From assembly GCA_903944555.1 (NCBI GenBank), contig CAJASG010000309.1, positions 1-5,412 of the forward strand: a stretch of 5,412 nt of DNA, read 5' to 3'. Position numbers and translations under genes: made by a program. The notes under the pieces were generated by a model that was not told the origin of the DNA, did not search any database, and saw nothing but the letters and a program-made list of their open reading frames with translations. This DNA is from an uncultured beta proteobacterium. GTDB taxonomy: Bacteria; Pseudomonadota; Gammaproteobacteria; Burkholderiales; Burkholderiaceae_C. The stretch's first letter is position 1. Each line of letters begins with the position of its first letter. Positions 4,748-5,412 of the stretch are shown here, one piece after another.

Positions 4748-5412
4748 ATGTTCGCTGCCGGATTGCGGCCGCTGACTGCCGTGAAACTATTCGCAGGATT
4801 TGCTATTATTTTGATAGCTGCTTGCGCGCATGCAGCAAGCGTTGCATGGCCTTTTGACTATTATTTCCCGAAAGGCGCGCCTCTGTGGTGGCTGCAGTGT
4901 CTGGCGTTGGCTGCGCTGGCTTGGGTGCTTCTCCGTTGCACGGGTTGGAAGCAGGCGGCAGCCGCTGGCGGCTTGTTTGCCACGGTTTGGTTGAGTTCCA
5001 CCTTTTGGTGGTTGTTTGTCGCCATGCACACCTACGCGGGCTTGCACGGGGTGCTGGCCGGATTTGCCGTGGTTGCGCTGGCTGCGGTGCTGGCCCTGTA
5101 TTACGCCGTAGCCTGCGGCCTCTTTTGGCGGCTCTCACTCCACAAACCCTCTGTCGCCAGCGCCGTTTTCGCGGTTTTGTGGACCTTTGCCGAATTGGCG
5201 CGTGGCACCTGGTTAACGGGTTTTGGCTGGGGTGCGGCGGCGTATGCCCATGTGGACGGTCCCCTGGCTTTTTATGTGCCGTGGCTTGGCGCATACGGCG
5301 TCGGAGCGCTCGCTGCTTGGGTCGCGATGGCCGTGGCTTCTTCTGCGCGAAGTGGAAACCTGCAGCGTGCCGCGCTGGTCCTGGTTTTTGTGATTCCCAT
5401 GGCCATTCCCGC
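4748..5412 (+). CDS. lnt: Apolipoprotein N-acyltransferase Lnt, N-terminal part (3'-truncated by window edge)
   Basis: From ATG 4748, 221 codons plus two bases run open to the window end, under half of a usual Lnt (about 510-530 residues). Lnt is an inner-membrane enzyme that transfers an acyl chain from phospholipid to the amino group of the diacylglyceryl-cysteine of lipoproteins, the last step after Lgt and LspA. The visible part is the membrane domain, with hydrophobic segments at about 13-33, 46-63, 72-93, 99-127, 136-150, 173-198 and 208-221. Diagnostic stretches are FPKGAPLWWLQ (40-50), STFWWLFVAMHTYAG (84-98) and ELARGTWLTGFGWGAAAYAHVDGPLAFYVPWLGAYGV (149-185), equivalent to the EWLRG...TGFPW region of E. 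coli Lnt. The catalytic Glu-Lys-Cys nitrilase-like domain lies beyond the window. The start is 4 bp after the corC stop without a Shine-Dalgarno; a GTG at 4781 is an alternative. Codons 18-37 coincide with a repeat-like element. Confidence 0.93.
   Translation, partial: MFAAGLRPLTAVKLFAGFAIILIAACAHAASVAWPFDYYFPKGAPLWWLQCLALAALAWVLLRCTGWKQAAAAGGLFATVWLSSTFWWLFVAMHTYAGLHGVLAGFAVVALAAVLALYYAVACGLFWRLSLHKPSVASAVFAVLWTFAELARGTWLTGFGWGAAAYAHVDGPLAFYVPWLGAYGVGALAAWVAMAVASSARSGNLQRAALVLVFVIPMAIP
4799..4858. repeat. Comamonadaceae-type dispersed repeat-like element inside lnt
   Basis: The stretch begins TTTGCTATTATTTTGATAGC and continues TGCTTGCGC, then ends AAGCGTTGCATGGCCTTTTGAC (4837-4858). This order of blocks (GCTAT, ATAGCTGCT.GCGC, AAGCG, GGCC, TTTTGAC) matches, from memory, a short repeat scattered through Rhodoferax, Polaromonas and Acidovorax genomes, normally intergenic. 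Internal dyads are GCTAT/ATAGC (4802-4806 with 4814-4818), GCTTGC/GCAAGC (4820-4825 with 4835-4840) and, as an alternative pairing, GCTGC/GCAGC (4817-4821 with 4832-4836). No second copy occurs in this window, so repetitiveness cannot be shown here. It is read in frame as Lnt residues 18-37. Confidence 0.55.

Noticed and set aside
4806..5294. 162- and 86-codon minus-strand frames opposite lnt
   Set aside because: The plus strand encodes unmistakable Lnt membrane-domain motifs through this region. The minus frames are low-complexity Arg/Pro/Gln shadows.

Overview
The window looks like a chromosomal housekeeping segment from a betaproteobacterium of the order Burkholderiales, most likely family Comamonadaceae (Rhodoferax/Polaromonas-like). 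This rests on three things: the protein sequences of Ffh, CorC and the YpjD-type protein; the presence of an FFLEELY-motif protein; and, inside lnt, a stretch that resembles a short dispersed repeat I associate with Comamonadaceae genomes. Base composition is GC-rich. I see no tRNA, rRNA, CRISPR array, insertion sequence or phage gene. Taxonomy is inferred from memory of the families, not from a search.

Layout from left to right. Positions 708 to 1 (minus strand, running off the left edge) hold most of a YpjD/CcsA-like cytochrome c assembly-family membrane protein. It is divergent, across a 43 bp gap, from ffh (752-2116, plus), the protein subunit of the signal recognition particle. The ffh stop codon overlaps the stop codon of a convergent gene (2865-2113, minus) for a 250-residue protein of unknown function carrying the FFLEELY signature. 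A 225 bp spacer (2866-3090), relatively AT-rich in places and containing several inverted repeats, separates that gene from a plus-strand cluster: a GNAT-family N-acetyltransferase (3091-3822, or 3046-3822 with the upstream start), a CBS-domain CorC/HlyC/YbeX protein (3874-4743, GTG start) and the first 221 codons of lnt, apolipoprotein N-acyltransferase (4748 to the right edge). The gaps of 51 and 4 bp make GNAT-corC-lnt a likely operon, and corC-lnt is a widely conserved pair.

Functionally the segment is mostly envelope and membrane biogenesis: SRP targets membrane proteins, Lnt finishes lipoprotein maturation, YpjD belongs to a haem/cytochrome-assembly-related family, and CorC is tied to ion homeostasis and its neighbours' envelope functions. 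The roles of the GNAT and FFLEELY proteins are not known from sequence.

I did not find a convincing new multi-gene system. The points most worth a second look are: the repeat-like element that appears to encode the first membrane segment of Lnt in frame; the uncharacterised FFLEELY protein; and the 2866-3090 spacer, which has a perfect 9 bp dyad, a possible small ORF ending in TAATG, and a -10-like TATATT placed so that the GNAT mRNA could be leaderless. The two genes that run off the window ends are reconstructed here from codon-by-codon reading.
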